Source: Nannocystis pusilla (GTDB lineage: Bacteria; Myxococcota_A; Polyangia; Nannocystales; Nannocystaceae). Taken from it: a DNA stretch of 64,000 nt. Under the pieces are notes generated by a model that was not told the DNA's origin, made no database searches, and saw only the letters and a list, made by a program, of their open reading frames with translations. Shown in pieces: positions 8,556 through 18,882 of the stretch. A program made the position numbers and the translations under genes. Within the stretch, counting starts at the first letter, position 1, and each line of letters starts with the position of its first letter. The stretch covers positions 7,541,168-7,605,167 of the forward strand of contig NZ_JAPNKE010000002.1 of the NCBI RefSeq assembly GCF_026626665.1. The letters run 5' to 3'.

Positions 8556-9152
8556 ATGGCTCTGAGCGTCCTCGGGTGGTGTCTCTTCGCCTACCTCATC
8601 GCTGCGATCCCGATGGGCGTGGTGGTCGGATATTTGCGCGGGGTCGACATCCGGCAGCTCGGCTCCGGCAACATCGGCGCGACCAATGCCTCGCGGGTGC
8701 TCGGCGCCAAGTGGGGCCTCGTCGTGTTCGCGCTCGACGTCTTCAAGGCCTACCTGCCGGTCCGCATGGCCATGGAGTCCGGCCTCGGCGACCTGCCGGA
8801 CGCGCCGTCGGCACTCGCCTGGGTCGGTCTGGCGGCGACCCTCGGCCACATCTTCCCCGTCTATCTCGGGTTCCGCGGCGGCAAGGGTGTCGCTTGCGCG
8901 CTCGGGGTCTTCTCCGCCCTGCTGCCGCTCGCCGGGCTCATCGCCGCGGTCATCTACGTGCAGACCCTCGCCCTCACCCGCGTGTCCGCGATCGGCTCGC
9001 TCACGGCCGTCAACGCCGCGGCGCTGCACATCTTGATCACCGACGCGCCGCCGGCCTACAAAGGGTTGGTCGTTGCGATCGCCGCGCTCATCTGGGTCCG
9101 GCACCGCGGCAACCTCCGCGAGCTGTCCCGCTCGCGCAGATCCCCGCCCTGA
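8556..9152 (+). CDS. plsY: Glycerol-3-phosphate acyltransferase PlsY
   Basis: PlsY (198 residues) is an inner-membrane enzyme that transfers acyl groups from acyl-phosphate to glycerol-3-phosphate to make lysophosphatidate. The three family motifs are present: GSGNIGATN (about residue 37), the GFRGGKGVA loop (about 107) and the C-terminal IWVRHRGNLREL. Five hydrophobic segments fit the known topology. The gene stands alone, with a small RNA-binding protein gene starting 4 bp after its stop. Confidence 0.95.
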   Translation: MALSVLGWCLFAYLIAAIPMGVVVGYLRGVDIRQLGSGNIGATNASRVLGAKWGLVVFALDVFKAYLPVRMAMESGLGDLPDAPSALAWVGLAATLGHIFPVYLGFRGGKGVACALGVFSALLPLAGLIAAVIYVQTLALTRVSAIGSLTAVNAAALHILITDAPPAYKGLVVAIAALIWVRHRGNLRELSRSRRSPP

Positions 9153-9155
9153 CTC

Positions 9156-9397
9156 ATGCCCGCGCCCAAGACCCGCACGCTCTACGTCGGAGGCTTGCCC
9201 CCCTCGGCCTCCCCGAAGCGCTGCGCGAAGCCTGGGCCCAATTCGGCGTCATCGACGACGTCCGCCTGATCCCCCGCCGCGAGCTCGTCATCGCCTACGT
9301 CACCTTCGCCGACGAGGCCGCCGCCCACGGCGCCCGCCGGGCCCTCGACGGCTCGACCTTCGCCGGCCACCGCCTGCGGGTCGAGTTCGCCATCTGA
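9156..9397 (+). CDS. RRM-type RNA-binding protein (one frameshift)
   Basis: This is a small protein of 80 residues when repaired. RNP2-like LYVGGLPP lies at the N-terminus and the RNP1-like strand VIAYVTFADE in the middle, followed by an ARRALDGSTFAGHRLRVEF helix-strand typical of RRM domains. A C appears to be missing from the run of six C at about 9200-9205; adding it joins the two frames exactly (LPP then LGLPEALREAW). Bacterial single-RRM proteins bind single-stranded RNA, and several act in cold adaptation. The target here is unknown. Confidence 0.8.
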
Positions 9398-9403
9398 CCC
9401 TTT

Positions 9404-9469
9404 GGGCATGCTCTGAAAAGCATGCCTCTTGCAGCATGTCCCATGGAACATGCTCTCGAGAGCATGTCC
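9404..9469. repeat. Five-unit 14-bp CATG array
   Basis: CATG occurs at 9407, 9421, 9435, 9449 and 9463, exactly every 14 bp, each in a near-palindromic decamer with spacers TGAA, CTTG, CATG and TCGA. The array begins 7 bp after the stop of the RRM gene. Confidence 0.92.
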
Positions 9470-9613
9470 CTGGGGTCGGAGGACGCGGCTCGTGACGGGG
9501 GCCTCCGCCCGCTCGCCCGCTCGCGCCGGGAGCGAAGTCCTCCGGCGCAGGTCGCCTGCTCGCGCCGGGCGCCGCGACGGAGGAGCTCGACGCCCGCGAG
9601 CGCAAGCCCGAGC

Positions 9614-9852
9614 GAGGAGCGACGGTCGCCCCGAGCGTCGCCGCTCTCGAACTTCGGAGCTCGCGCGAGGAGCGACGGTCGCCCCGAGCGGCGCCGCCGT
9701 CGCCGCTCTCGAACTTCGGATCTCGCGCGAGGAGCGACGGTCGCCCCGAGCGTCGCCGCTCTCGAACTTCGGAGCTCGCGCGAGGAGCGACGGTCGCCTC
9801 GAGCGGCGCCGCTCTCGGGTTCGGAGCTCGCGCGAGGCAGGCGGTCGCCGCC
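9614..9852. repeat. Tandem repeat, 53-bp unit, about four copies
   Basis: GAGGAGCGACGGTCGCC recurs at 9614, 9667, 9729 and 9782 (spacing 53, 62, 53 bp; the longer one has a 9-bp insertion). Units also share GCTCTCGAACTTCGGAGCTC. The array ends exactly at the stop codon of the converging ferritin-like gene. The sequence from 9470 to 9613 shows only degenerate relatives of the unit and no gene. Confidence 0.9.
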
Positions 9853-10986
9853 TCAGGCCGCGCGGGACCACAGCGCCGCGTCGAGCTCGCCGCACAGGCG
9901 GACGGCGGTGGCGGCCGGCGGCAGGCCGAGGACGCGCAGGGCCGGCTCCTCGAGCAGGCCCAGCGAAGCCTGCAGCTCGGCGATCGCCGCCCGGCGGGCG
10001 CTCGCCACCGCGGCCCGGCCGGCCGCGTCGAGCTGTCCCATGAGCCAGGCGTCGATCGCCCACGCCAGCTCGGCGTGACGCGCCTCGTCGGCGGCGATCT
10101 CCTCGTACATCGTGCGCAGCGCGGGCTCGGCGGCGAAGCGGGCCTGATGCGCGGCCGACAACGCCGCCCACGTCTCGCGCACGCAGCCCTCGACCGCGTT
10201 CTCGACTGCGATGGCGAGCAGCTCGCGCACCGCCAGGGCCACGTGCGTCGGCGGCGTGACCTCGGCCCCGCGGGCCCGGGCCGCGTTCGCCACGACCTCG
10301 GCGTGCCGCACCTCGTCGGCCACGGCGGCGTCGATGCGCGCGAGCAGCTCGGCCGGCGCGCCCCAGGCGGCCAGCTCGCGCGCGAGCGAGCGGAACGCGT
10401 GCACCGAGGCCGCCTCGTCGTGAGCCGCGCGCGCCAGCCAGGCCCCCGCCGGCTCGGCCTCGGCCCGCTCGCCCCGCGACGTCACGCAGGCGTGGCGGCG
10501 GCCCTCGCAGTAGGCCGGGAGCGTGCAGGCGACGATCACCTTCGTCGCCTCCTGAGTGACCTCGCAGTCGAGCGGCTGTTCGAACTCGTCGACTCGATAC
10601 TTGCAGACCAGCGCGCAGGCCTCGGCCTCGGACAGCGCCTCGCCCCCGGTCGCGTCCGTCGTGCTCGCGCCCGCATCCGTCGTGCCGGTGCTCGCGTCCG
10701 TCGTGCCGGCGTCCGTCGTGCTCGCGTCCGTCGTGCTCGCGTCCGTCGTACTCGCGTCCGTCGTGCTCGCGCCGGTCGTCACCGCATCCGGGCCGGTCGT
10801 CGTGCCGTTCGGGTCGGGCGGCCCGCTGGGATTGTTTCGCTGAAACTCGGACCACTCCTCGGGGGTCAGCTCGACCTCCTGCGTGTACTGCGAGCCCTTG
10901 CAATTGCCGATGGAGTCGCCGCAACCGGCCAGCAGGTTGGCGAACAAGACTGCGAGGGGTAACGACAAATAAGAAGAAGAATGCAT
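9853..10986 (-). CDS. Ferritin-like-domain lipoprotein with TTDAS linker
   Basis: This is a 377-residue predicted lipoprotein. The signal peptide ends in LLAGC, a linker of about ten TTDAS-type pentapeptides follows (15-bp DNA repeats around 10660-10790), and then a Cys-containing segment. The C-terminal 200 residues are helical with ExxH motifs in ADEVRHAEVV and ADEARHAELAW plus ENAVEGCVRETW, as in diiron ferritin-like proteins. A role in metal or oxidative stress outside the inner membrane is inferred. The ATG at 10986 lies 7 bp after a TACGCT box. No partner gene is evident. Confidence 0.7.
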   Translation of the reverse strand: MHSSSYLSLPLAVLFANLLAGCGDSIGNCKGSQYTQEVELTPEEWSEFQRNNPSGPPDPNGTTTGPDAVTTGASTTDASTTDASTTDASTTDAGTTDASTGTTDAGASTTDATGGEALSEAEACALVCKYRVDEFEQPLDCEVTQEATKVIVACTLPAYCEGRRHACVTSRGERAEAEPAGAWLARAAHDEAASVHAFRSLARELAAWGAPAELLARIDAAVADEVRHAEVVANAARARGAEVTPPTHVALAVRELLAIAVENAVEGCVRETWAALSAAHQARFAAEPALRTMYEEIAADEARHAELAWAIDAWLMGQLDAAGRAAVASARRAAIAELQASLGLLEEPALRVLGLPPAATAVRLCGELDAALWSRAA

Positions 10987-10993
10987 ACGGCCG

Positions 10994-10999
10994 AGCGTA
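10994..10999 (-). promoter_or_regulatory. -10 box, leaderless architecture
   Basis: On the minus strand TACGCT is followed by 7 bp and then the ATG of the ferritin-like gene, so the transcript would begin at or next to the start codon. Confidence 0.45.
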
Positions 11000-11027
11000 G
11001 CAGCCCGTCCGCTGCACGCCAACGGCG

Positions 11028-12472
<1,445 letters not shown>

Positions 12473-12618
12473 GCGCGTACGATCCTAGCACCGCCGGCGG
12501 CACGCTCGCTCTGCCCGCGACGGCGCCCGCGATGGCCCCCCGCAGGTGTCTGGCGTCGAAGTGCGCGGCGCCCGCAGCGGACTCGTCGTCCTCGCGCGCC
12601 GCCTCGCGTCTCACCGAA

Positions 12619-14105
12619 TCACTGGCGCAGCAGTGCGCGCACCGCCTCGCCCGCGCCCTCGAGCGCGACGCGCTCCTGCGAGCCGCTCGCCAGGTGCTTG
12701 AGCGTGACCTGCCCGGCCTTGAGCTCCTCGCCGCCGACGATCGCCGCCACGGGCGCCTTCACGCCCGGCGCGTCGGCGTACTGCAGCTGCTTGCCGAGCT
12801 TGGCCTCCTCGGGGAACACCTCGACCTTGACGCCCTGGCGGCGCAGCGAGTGGGCCACGCGCAGCGCCTCGACGCGCGACGTGCCCTCCATCCAGCACAG
12901 CAGCACGTCTGGCCCGATGGACAGGTTGGGGAACATCCCGCGCTCCTCCATGACCACGAGGATCCGCTCGAGGCCGAGGGAGAAGCCGACCGCCGGCACC
13001 TGCTTCTTGCCGAACATGCCGACGAGGTTGTCGTAGCGGCCGCCGCCGCCGAGGCTGCCGGCGAGGTCGGGCACCGCGATCTCGAAGATCGAGCCGGTGT
13101 AGTAGCCGAGGCCACGCGCGAGGTCGAGGCTGAGCTGGATGTGCGGCCCGGCCGGCGTCGCCGCCAGCAGGTCGAACAGCTCCTCGAGCTCGGCCAGCGC
13201 CTTGAGCCCGAGCTCGTCGGTGATCTGCTTGCGCACCCGCTTGATCGGCGTCTTCGGCCCCTCGGCGATCTGATTGAGGTCGAAGCCGAACAGCTGCTCG
13301 CCGTCGGCGGTGAGCACGAGCATCATCAGCTTGTTGGCCGCCTCGGTGCTGATCCCGCGGGTCGCCAGCTCCTCGAGCACGCCGCCGTGGCCGACCTTGT
13401 CGAGCTTGTCGATCGCCACCAGCGCCGCCGCCTCGTGGGCGACGTCGATGCCGGCGTGGTGCATCATGGCCCGCAGCAGCTGGCGGTGGTTGATGCGGAT
13501 CTTGAAGTCCGTGAAGCCGAGCGCGTGCAGGACCTCCGCGACCGCGCCGCACACCTCCGCCTCGGCGACGAGGCTGCTCGTGCCGGTGACGTCGACGTCG
13601 CACTGGTAGAACTCGCGGAACCGGCCCTTGCCCGGCCGGTCGGCGCGCCACACCGGCTGGATCTGGTAGCGTTTGAAATATTTGGGGAGGTCGTACTGCG
13701 CGGCCACGCGAGCCAGCGGCACGGTGAGGTCGTAGCGCAGGCCCTGGTCGGACAGCTGGCTCTCGTAGAGCCGCACGTCGGCCCGCGCCTCGCGGTTCGC
13801 GTCCTCGCCGGCCGCCTCCCGCTCGTCTTCCGACAAGCCCGCGACGAGCTTGGCCCCGCCTCGAGCCCGCGGTGCAGCGCGTCCCGCCGGTGCAGCAGGC
13901 GGTACAGCAGCTGGTCGCCCTCCTCGCCGTATTTGCCCAGCAAGGTGCTGAGGTTCTCGATCGCGGGGGTCTCGAGCGGGACGAACCCGTAGCTGCCGTA
14001 GATCCGGCGGACCACGTCGATGACGTGCTGCCGCCGGGCGATGTCGGCGGGCAGGAAGTCACGCATACCGCTCGGCGGCTTGGTGGAGATCTTGGGGGCG
14101 TTCAT
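12619..14105 (-). CDS. hisS: Histidyl-tRNA synthetase (one frameshift)
   Basis: The class II synthetase (about 495 residues) charges tRNA-His. Motif 1/2 features include RYDLTVPLARV and FYQCDVDVTG. The histidine-binding strand RGLGYYTGSIFEI and motif 3 (VGFSLGLERI) are present, followed by a C-terminal anticodon-binding domain. This argues for HisS rather than the HisZ paralogue, which lacks that domain. The N-terminus (GMRDFLP, LLGKYGEEGDQLLYRL) resembles the eukaryote-like branch. A G is missing from GGGG at about 13859, which splits the first 85 residues from the rest. As the only synthetase of this type in view it should be essential, so a true knockout is unlikely. Confidence 0.92.
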
Positions 14106-14214
14106 GGCGTCGAAGAAGGGCAGCGCTCGGCTCGCCCGGTCATTGCCATGCCAGGACCGGGCCGCCGGCGCAAGGCCGTCGCGTGCAGCGCGGTCGTGTG
14201 CCAAATAAAGGGCC

Positions 14215-15074
14215 ATGGCCCCCGAATCGGACCTGCCGCGCGAGCCGCCCGACGTTTTCTACCCGGTCAGCGACGACGCGGGTCAGAGCAGCCTCCAAAC
14301 GGTCGTGCGCCACCTCCTGCTCGACTTGCTCGTGGACTACTTCACGGCCCTCGAGCGCGATGTGTTCGTCGGCGCCAACCAGTTCTTCTATTACAAGCAG
14401 GGGGATCCGCGATCGGTGGTCGCGCCGGACGTCTACGCGATCGACGGCGTCTCGCTCCACCTGACCGAGGTCGAGAACTGGAAGACCTGGGAACACGACG
14501 GCAAGGCGCCGACCCTGGCGCTGGAGATCGTGTCCGACGAGTACAAAAGGACTACAGCGACCGCCTCCTCGAGCGCTATCAGGACCTCGGGGTCCGCGAG
14601 TTGGTCCGCTACGATCCCGTCCACCTCACGCGTCGCAAGCGCGAGCTGTTCGCGCACTTCGTGCGCGACGAACGCGGGCAACTCGTCCGCCGGCCGAACA
14701 TCGGCGACCGCATCCAGCTCGTCTCGTACGATCTGTGGCTCGTCCGCGGCGCCCACGATGAACTTCGCCTCGGCCTCGGCCCCAAGGGCGAATCGCTGTG
14801 GCCGACCGCGCAGGAGCGCATCGCCCAGGCCAGCGAGCGCGCCGCCGTCGACGCCGAACGCGCCGCCGCCGAGGCCGCCCGCGCCGACGCCGAAGCCGGC
14901 CGTGCGGTCGCCGAAGCGGAGCGCGCCGCATCCGAGGCCGCCCGTGCCGCTACAGCAGCGGAGCGCGCCGCCTCCGAGGCCGCCCGCGCCGCTGCAGAAG
15001 CCGAGCGCGCCGATTCGGCGCAGGCCGAGCTCGAGCGCCTGCGGGCCGAGCTGGCAGCCTTGCGTAGCGGGTGA
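14215..15074 (+). CDS. Uma2-family protein with coiled-coil tail (one frameshift)
   Basis: This protein (286 residues when repaired) belongs to the Uma2/DUF820 family with a PD-(D/E)xK nuclease-like fold: VAPDVYAID, then LALEIVSDEYKKDYSDRLLE. The C-terminal 85 residues are a long Ala/Glu/Arg coiled coil made of AERAASEAARAA-like repeats. An A is missing from AAAA at about 14545. Family members are numerous in myxobacteria and cyanobacteria and their role is unsettled. Neighbours give no hint. Confidence 0.8.
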
Positions 15075-15387
15075 CCTGACCTTCAACCAGGTCGCTCCCG
15101 GCGCCGCCGACCGCCGGTTGCGATCGAATGATTTCGGCACGCGACGAGCGTCCGCGCTGCCCCCGCGTGACGAGTAATCGTCGGCGCTACGCGGCCGACA
15201 TAGCCGACTCTGGCCCCGGCGGCCCGGCGGAGGAACCGACTCGCGCCCAGAGCCTCCGTCCCTGCCGCGCTCGCACGCCGGTCGATTCCGGCGCCTCGCG
15301 CTTCGGGCAGTGCCGTAACCGCCGCCGCTCGCCCGACGCTCGACGCGGACGACCTGGCCTTTCGGCCAGGCCGCTCCGCGCTCACCG
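15075..15387. other. Intergenic region with two hairpin repeats
   Basis: Convergent 3' region of the Uma2 and ileS genes. It holds an element pair directly after the Uma2 stop (CCTG 15075, CAGG 15088) and another next to the ileS stop (CCTG 15353, CAGG 15367, loop TTTC). Nothing else is recognised between them. Confidence 0.6.
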
Positions 15388-18300
15388 TCACGCCTTCGTC
15401 AGCGTGATGGCCACCTGCTCGTCGTCGATCGTGTCCTCGAGGACATGCTCCCCTGCCAGCGCCGTCCCGGGCGCCACGACCTGCAGCGCGTCGGCGCGGG
15501 TCTCGCTGCGGATCTCCGCGGCGTGGGCGGCGTCGGCGAGGGCGGCGGCCAGCTTGCCGCCGCAGCGGAAGGTCACGACGATCCGCTCGTTCATGTCGAG
15601 CTCGTGGTCGCGGCGCAGGTCCTGCACGCGCTTGGTCAGCTCGCGGGCCAGGCCCTTGCGGCGCAGCGCGGGCGTCTGGGTCGTGTCGAGCACCACCGTC
15701 ACCCCCGCCTCGTGCGCGACCACCAGGCCCGGGCGCGGCGTGCGGGTGAGCAGGACGTCGTCGACGCCGAGCGACTCGCCCTCGACCTCGACGCGGCCCT
15801 CGGCGAGGAAGCGACGCAGGGCCGCCTGGTCGAGGGCCTGGACCGCAGCCGCGACCGCCTTCATCTTGCCGCCGAGGCGCTTGCCCAGGGTCTTGAAGTT
15901 GGCCTTGGCGCTGAGCTCGACCAGCGCGCTGTCGTCGGCCGACGCCGCGATCTCCTCGACGTTGAGCTCGCCCTTGAGCTCCTCTTGCACGGCAGGGTCG
16001 GCGAAGCGCGCCAGCTCCTCCGGGCGCTCGTGGACGATCGTCAGCCGCGCCAGCGGCCGGCGCACGTTGATGCGCTCGCGCTCGCGCAGGCCGAGGCCGA
16101 GGCCGACGACCTGGCGCTGGGCCGCGACCTCGCGCTCGAGCGCCTCGTCGCGCGCCCACACGTCGGCCTCCGGGAAGCGCGTGAAGTGGACGCTCTCCTC
16201 GCCCGGCGCCGCGAGCCCCGGATCGACCACCAGCTTCTGGTACAGGTGCTCGGTGAAGAACGGCATCACCGGCGCCATCGCCCGCGCGATCGTCACCAGC
16301 GCGCGGTACAGCGTCGCGTAGGCGCGCTGCTTGTCGACGTCGGCCGGGTTGTTGGCGCGCCAGTAGCGGCGCCGGCCGCGGCGGATGTACCAGTTGTTGA
16401 GGTCGTCGCAGATCTCGAGGAAGTGCGGCACCAGGTTCGACAGCTCGTAGGCCTCGTACTCGCGGGTGAGGTTGGTGAGGAAGCCGCCGACGCGCGAGGT
16501 GATCCAGCGGTCGAGCGGGTGCTCCAGCGCCTGCGGCCCGAGGTCGTCGGCGGTCGGCGTCCAGCCGTCAGCCAGCGCGTAGGTGGTGAGGAAGTAGTAG
16601 GCGCTCCACAGCGGCAGGATCGCCAGGCGCACCGTCTCCTTCACGCACTCGCCGGTGAGGTCGTTGACGTCCTTGCCGAACTTCATCGGCTCGCCGCGGA
16701 CCACCGCGCTGTTGATGAGGTAGGCCCGCAGCGCGTCGGCGCCGAAGCTGTCGATCACCTTGGCCGGGTCGGGGTAGTTCTTCAGCCGCTTCGACATCTT
16801 CTTGCCGTCGGCGGCGAGGATCAGCCCGTTGACGATCACGTTCTTGAACGCCGGCCGGCCGAACAGCGCGGTCGACAGCACGTGCAGCGTGTAGAACCAC
16901 CCGCGCGTCTGGTCGAGGCCCTCGGCGATGAAGTCGGCCGGCAGGTTGTCCTCGACGTAGGCCTTCTTGTCGGCGTCGAACGGATAGTGGTTCTGCGAGT
17001 AGGGCATGCTGCCCGACTCGAACCAGCAGTCGAAGACCTCGGCGATCCGGCGGTACGTGCCGCCGCCGGGCGCGGGCCAGGTGATGCCGTCGACGTTCTC
17101 GCGGTGGAGGTCGGCGAGGCTGCCGGCGGCGAGGCCGGCGAGGCGCTCGAGCTCGGCCACGCTGTGGATGCAGACCATGTCCGAAGGGTCACGGTCGTTG
17201 CGCCACACCGGCAGCGGCGTGCCCCAGTAGCGGTTGCGGCTGAGGTTCCAGTCACGGGCGTTCTCCAGCCAGTTGCCGAACCGGCCGCTGCCGACGTGCT
17301 CGGGGACCCACTGGATCTTCTTGTTGTTGGCGACCAGCTCGTCGCGCAGCGTCTCGACGCGCATGAACCACGTCGACAGCGCCATGTAGATCAGCGGTTG
17401 CTCGGTGCGGTAGCAGTGCGGGTACGGGTGGACGATCGTGTCCTGGTCGACGACCTTGTGCTCGCGCTTGAGGCGGTCGACGATCGGCTTGTCGGCGTCC
17501 TTGACGAAGGTGCCGGAGAACTCGCCGACGCGGTCGTCGAAGATGCCCGAGAGGTTGACCGGGCAGACCACCGGCAGGCCGTTGGCCTGGCCGACCTGGT
17601 AGTCGTCCTCGCCGAACGCGGGGGCCTGGTGGACGATGCCGGTGCCGCTGTCGGTCGACACGTAGGTCGCGCCGAGCACCTTGAAGCACCAGCGCGTGCC
17701 GTCGGGCCGCTCGCGCAGCTCGGCGAAGAACGGCAAGAGCGGCGCGTAGGGCCGACCGACCAGGTCCTTGCCCTTGAGGCGAGCGAGCTCTTCCGTGGCG
17801 CCGACGCGGCCGCGCTGCTGGTAGTCGGCGAGCCGGCCGGGCTCGAGGTACGCGACCTCGCCGGTGTCGACCACGCGCACCTTGACGTAGTCGATGTCGG
17901 GATGGACCGCGAGCGCCAGGTTGCTCGGCAGCGTCCAGGGGGTCGTGGTCCACGCCCACAGGTTCGCGTCCTCGTCTTCGAGGCGGAAGCGCACGGTGAG
18001 GCTCGGGTCCTGACGGCGCTTGTGGCCCTCCTTGCGGGTCACCGGGTCCTTCTCTTGCGGGCCCTGGGCGACCTCGAAGTTGGACAGCGGAGTGCCCAGC
18101 GCCGGCGACACCGGCTGGACGCGATAGCCCTCGTAGATGAGGCCTTTGTCCCACAGCTGGCCGAAGCACCACCAGACGGACTCCATGAACGTGAAGTCCA
18201 TGGTCTTGTAGTCGTCGCGGAAGTCGACCCACCGGCCCATGCGACCGACGACCTTCTCCCATTCGCTGGTGAAGCGGAGGACGCCTGCGCGGCAGGCCGC

Positions 18301-18708
18301 GTTGAACTGGGGCACGCCGTAGCGCTCGATGTCCGCCTTGCCGTGGAGGCCGAGCTCGTTCTCGACGAGGCTCTCGATCGGCAGGCCGTGACAGTCCCAG
18401 CCGAACCGGCGCTCGACGCTCCGGCCGCGCATGAACCAGAACCGCGGCACGATGTCCTTGATCGTGCCGGCCAGGAGGTGGCCGTAGTGAGGAAGCCCGG
18501 TGGCGAACGGCGGGCCATCGTAGAACACGAACGCGGGTCGCCCCGAGCCGTCTGCGCGCGTGGTGGTGCGCAAACTCTTGCCCTCGATGTCCCCGGCGCG
18601 CCAAAATTGGAGGATCTCCTGCTCGAGGCGCGGGAGGTCGAGCTGCGACTGGGCCTCAAGAACGGGGATGCGGGCTTCGGGGCGGACATACGGCCTGAAT
18701 GCCTGCAT
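15388..18708 (-). CDS. ileS: Isoleucyl-tRNA synthetase, eukaryote-like type
   Basis: IleS (1106 residues) attaches isoleucine to tRNA-Ile and edits valine. The class I signatures are PHYGHL (HIGH motif, about residue 70) and KMSKR (about 620); the editing domain contains TTTPWTLPSNLALA. Length and sequence match the longer type found in Thermus-like bacteria and eukaryotes rather than the 940-residue E. coli type. That type is generally less sensitive to mupirocin (family knowledge, not tested here). I prefer the ATG at 18708 over a TTG 24 bp upstream. Two short CATG elements lie in frame (17176-17190 and 15430-15457). Confidence 0.96.
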   Translation of the reverse strand: MQAFRPYVRPEARIPVLEAQSQLDLPRLEQEILQFWRAGDIEGKSLRTTTRADGSGRPAFVFYDGPPFATGLPHYGHLLAGTIKDIVPRFWFMRGRSVERRFGWDCHGLPIESLVENELGLHGKADIERYGVPQFNAACRAGVLRFTSEWEKVVGRMGRWVDFRDDYKTMDFTFMESVWWCFGQLWDKGLIYEGYRVQPVSPALGTPLSNFEVAQGPQEKDPVTRKEGHKRRQDPSLTVRFRLEDEDANLWAWTTTPWTLPSNLALAVHPDIDYVKVRVVDTGEVAYLEPGRLADYQQRGRVGATEELARLKGKDLVGRPYAPLLPFFAELRERPDGTRWCFKVLGATYVSTDSGTGIVHQAPAFGEDDYQVGQANGLPVVCPVNLSGIFDDRVGEFSGTFVKDADKPIVDRLKREHKVVDQDTIVHPYPHCYRTEQPLIYMALSTWFMRVETLRDELVANNKKIQWVPEHVGSGRFGNWLENARDWNLSRNRYWGTPLPVWRNDRDPSDMVCIHSVAELERLAGLAAGSLADLHRENVDGITWPAPGGGTYRRIAEVFDCWFESGSMPYSQNHYPFDADKKAYVEDNLPADFIAEGLDQTRGWFYTLHVLSTALFGRPAFKNVIVNGLILAADGKKMSKRLKNYPDPAKVIDSFGADALRAYLINSAVVRGEPMKFGKDVNDLTGECVKETVRLAILPLWSAYYFLTTYALADGWTPTADDLGPQALEHPLDRWITSRVGGFLTNLTREYEAYELSNLVPHFLEICDDLNNWYIRRGRRRYWRANNPADVDKQRAYATLYRALVTIARAMAPVMPFFTEHLYQKLVVDPGLAAPGEESVHFTRFPEADVWARDEALEREVAAQRQVVGLGLGLRERERINVRRPLARLTIVHERPEELARFADPAVQEELKGELNVEEIAASADDSALVELSAKANFKTLGKRLGGKMKAVAAAVQALDQAALRRFLAEGRVEVEGESLGVDDVLLTRTPRPGLVVAHEAGVTVVLDTTQTPALRRKGLARELTKRVQDLRRDHELDMNERIVVTFRCGGKLAAALADAAHAAEIRSETRADALQVVAPGTALAGEHVLEDTIDDEQVAITLTKA

Positions 18709-18819
18709 GGCTCGCCCGCGGCCACAGGTCAAGTCCCCGTCGCGCGCGCGGCGAGGTCGCCCGGCGCGCCGTGAAACCCGACCGGCTTCGGACCCGTCTC
18801 AGGCAGAGCCGTCGTGACG

Positions 18820-18848
18820 TTGTCGACACGCTCACGGCTGGGTATCCT
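18820..18848 (+). promoter_or_regulatory. Sigma-70-like promoter
   Basis: TTGTCG (18820-18825) and TATCCT (18843-18848) are separated by 17 bp, the best housekeeping-type promoter seen in the window. It would start a leader of about 28 nt for the lipoprotein gene at 18883. Confidence 0.5.
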
Positions 18849-18882
18849 GCTCTCTCACCCTCGCGCGAGGCCACTCCGGACC

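Noticed and set aside
9404..9469. CRISPR array
   Set aside because: Repeats are 10-bp palindromes with 4-bp spacers, far too short, with no cas genes.
12619..14105. HisZ (regulatory subunit of HisG) instead of HisS
   Set aside because: The protein keeps synthetase motifs and the C-terminal anticodon-binding domain, which HisZ lacks.
15445..18774. 1100-codon open frame opposite ileS
   Set aside because: The ileS strand shows HIGH and KMSKR motifs and full-length family similarity; the antisense frame has only compositional bias.
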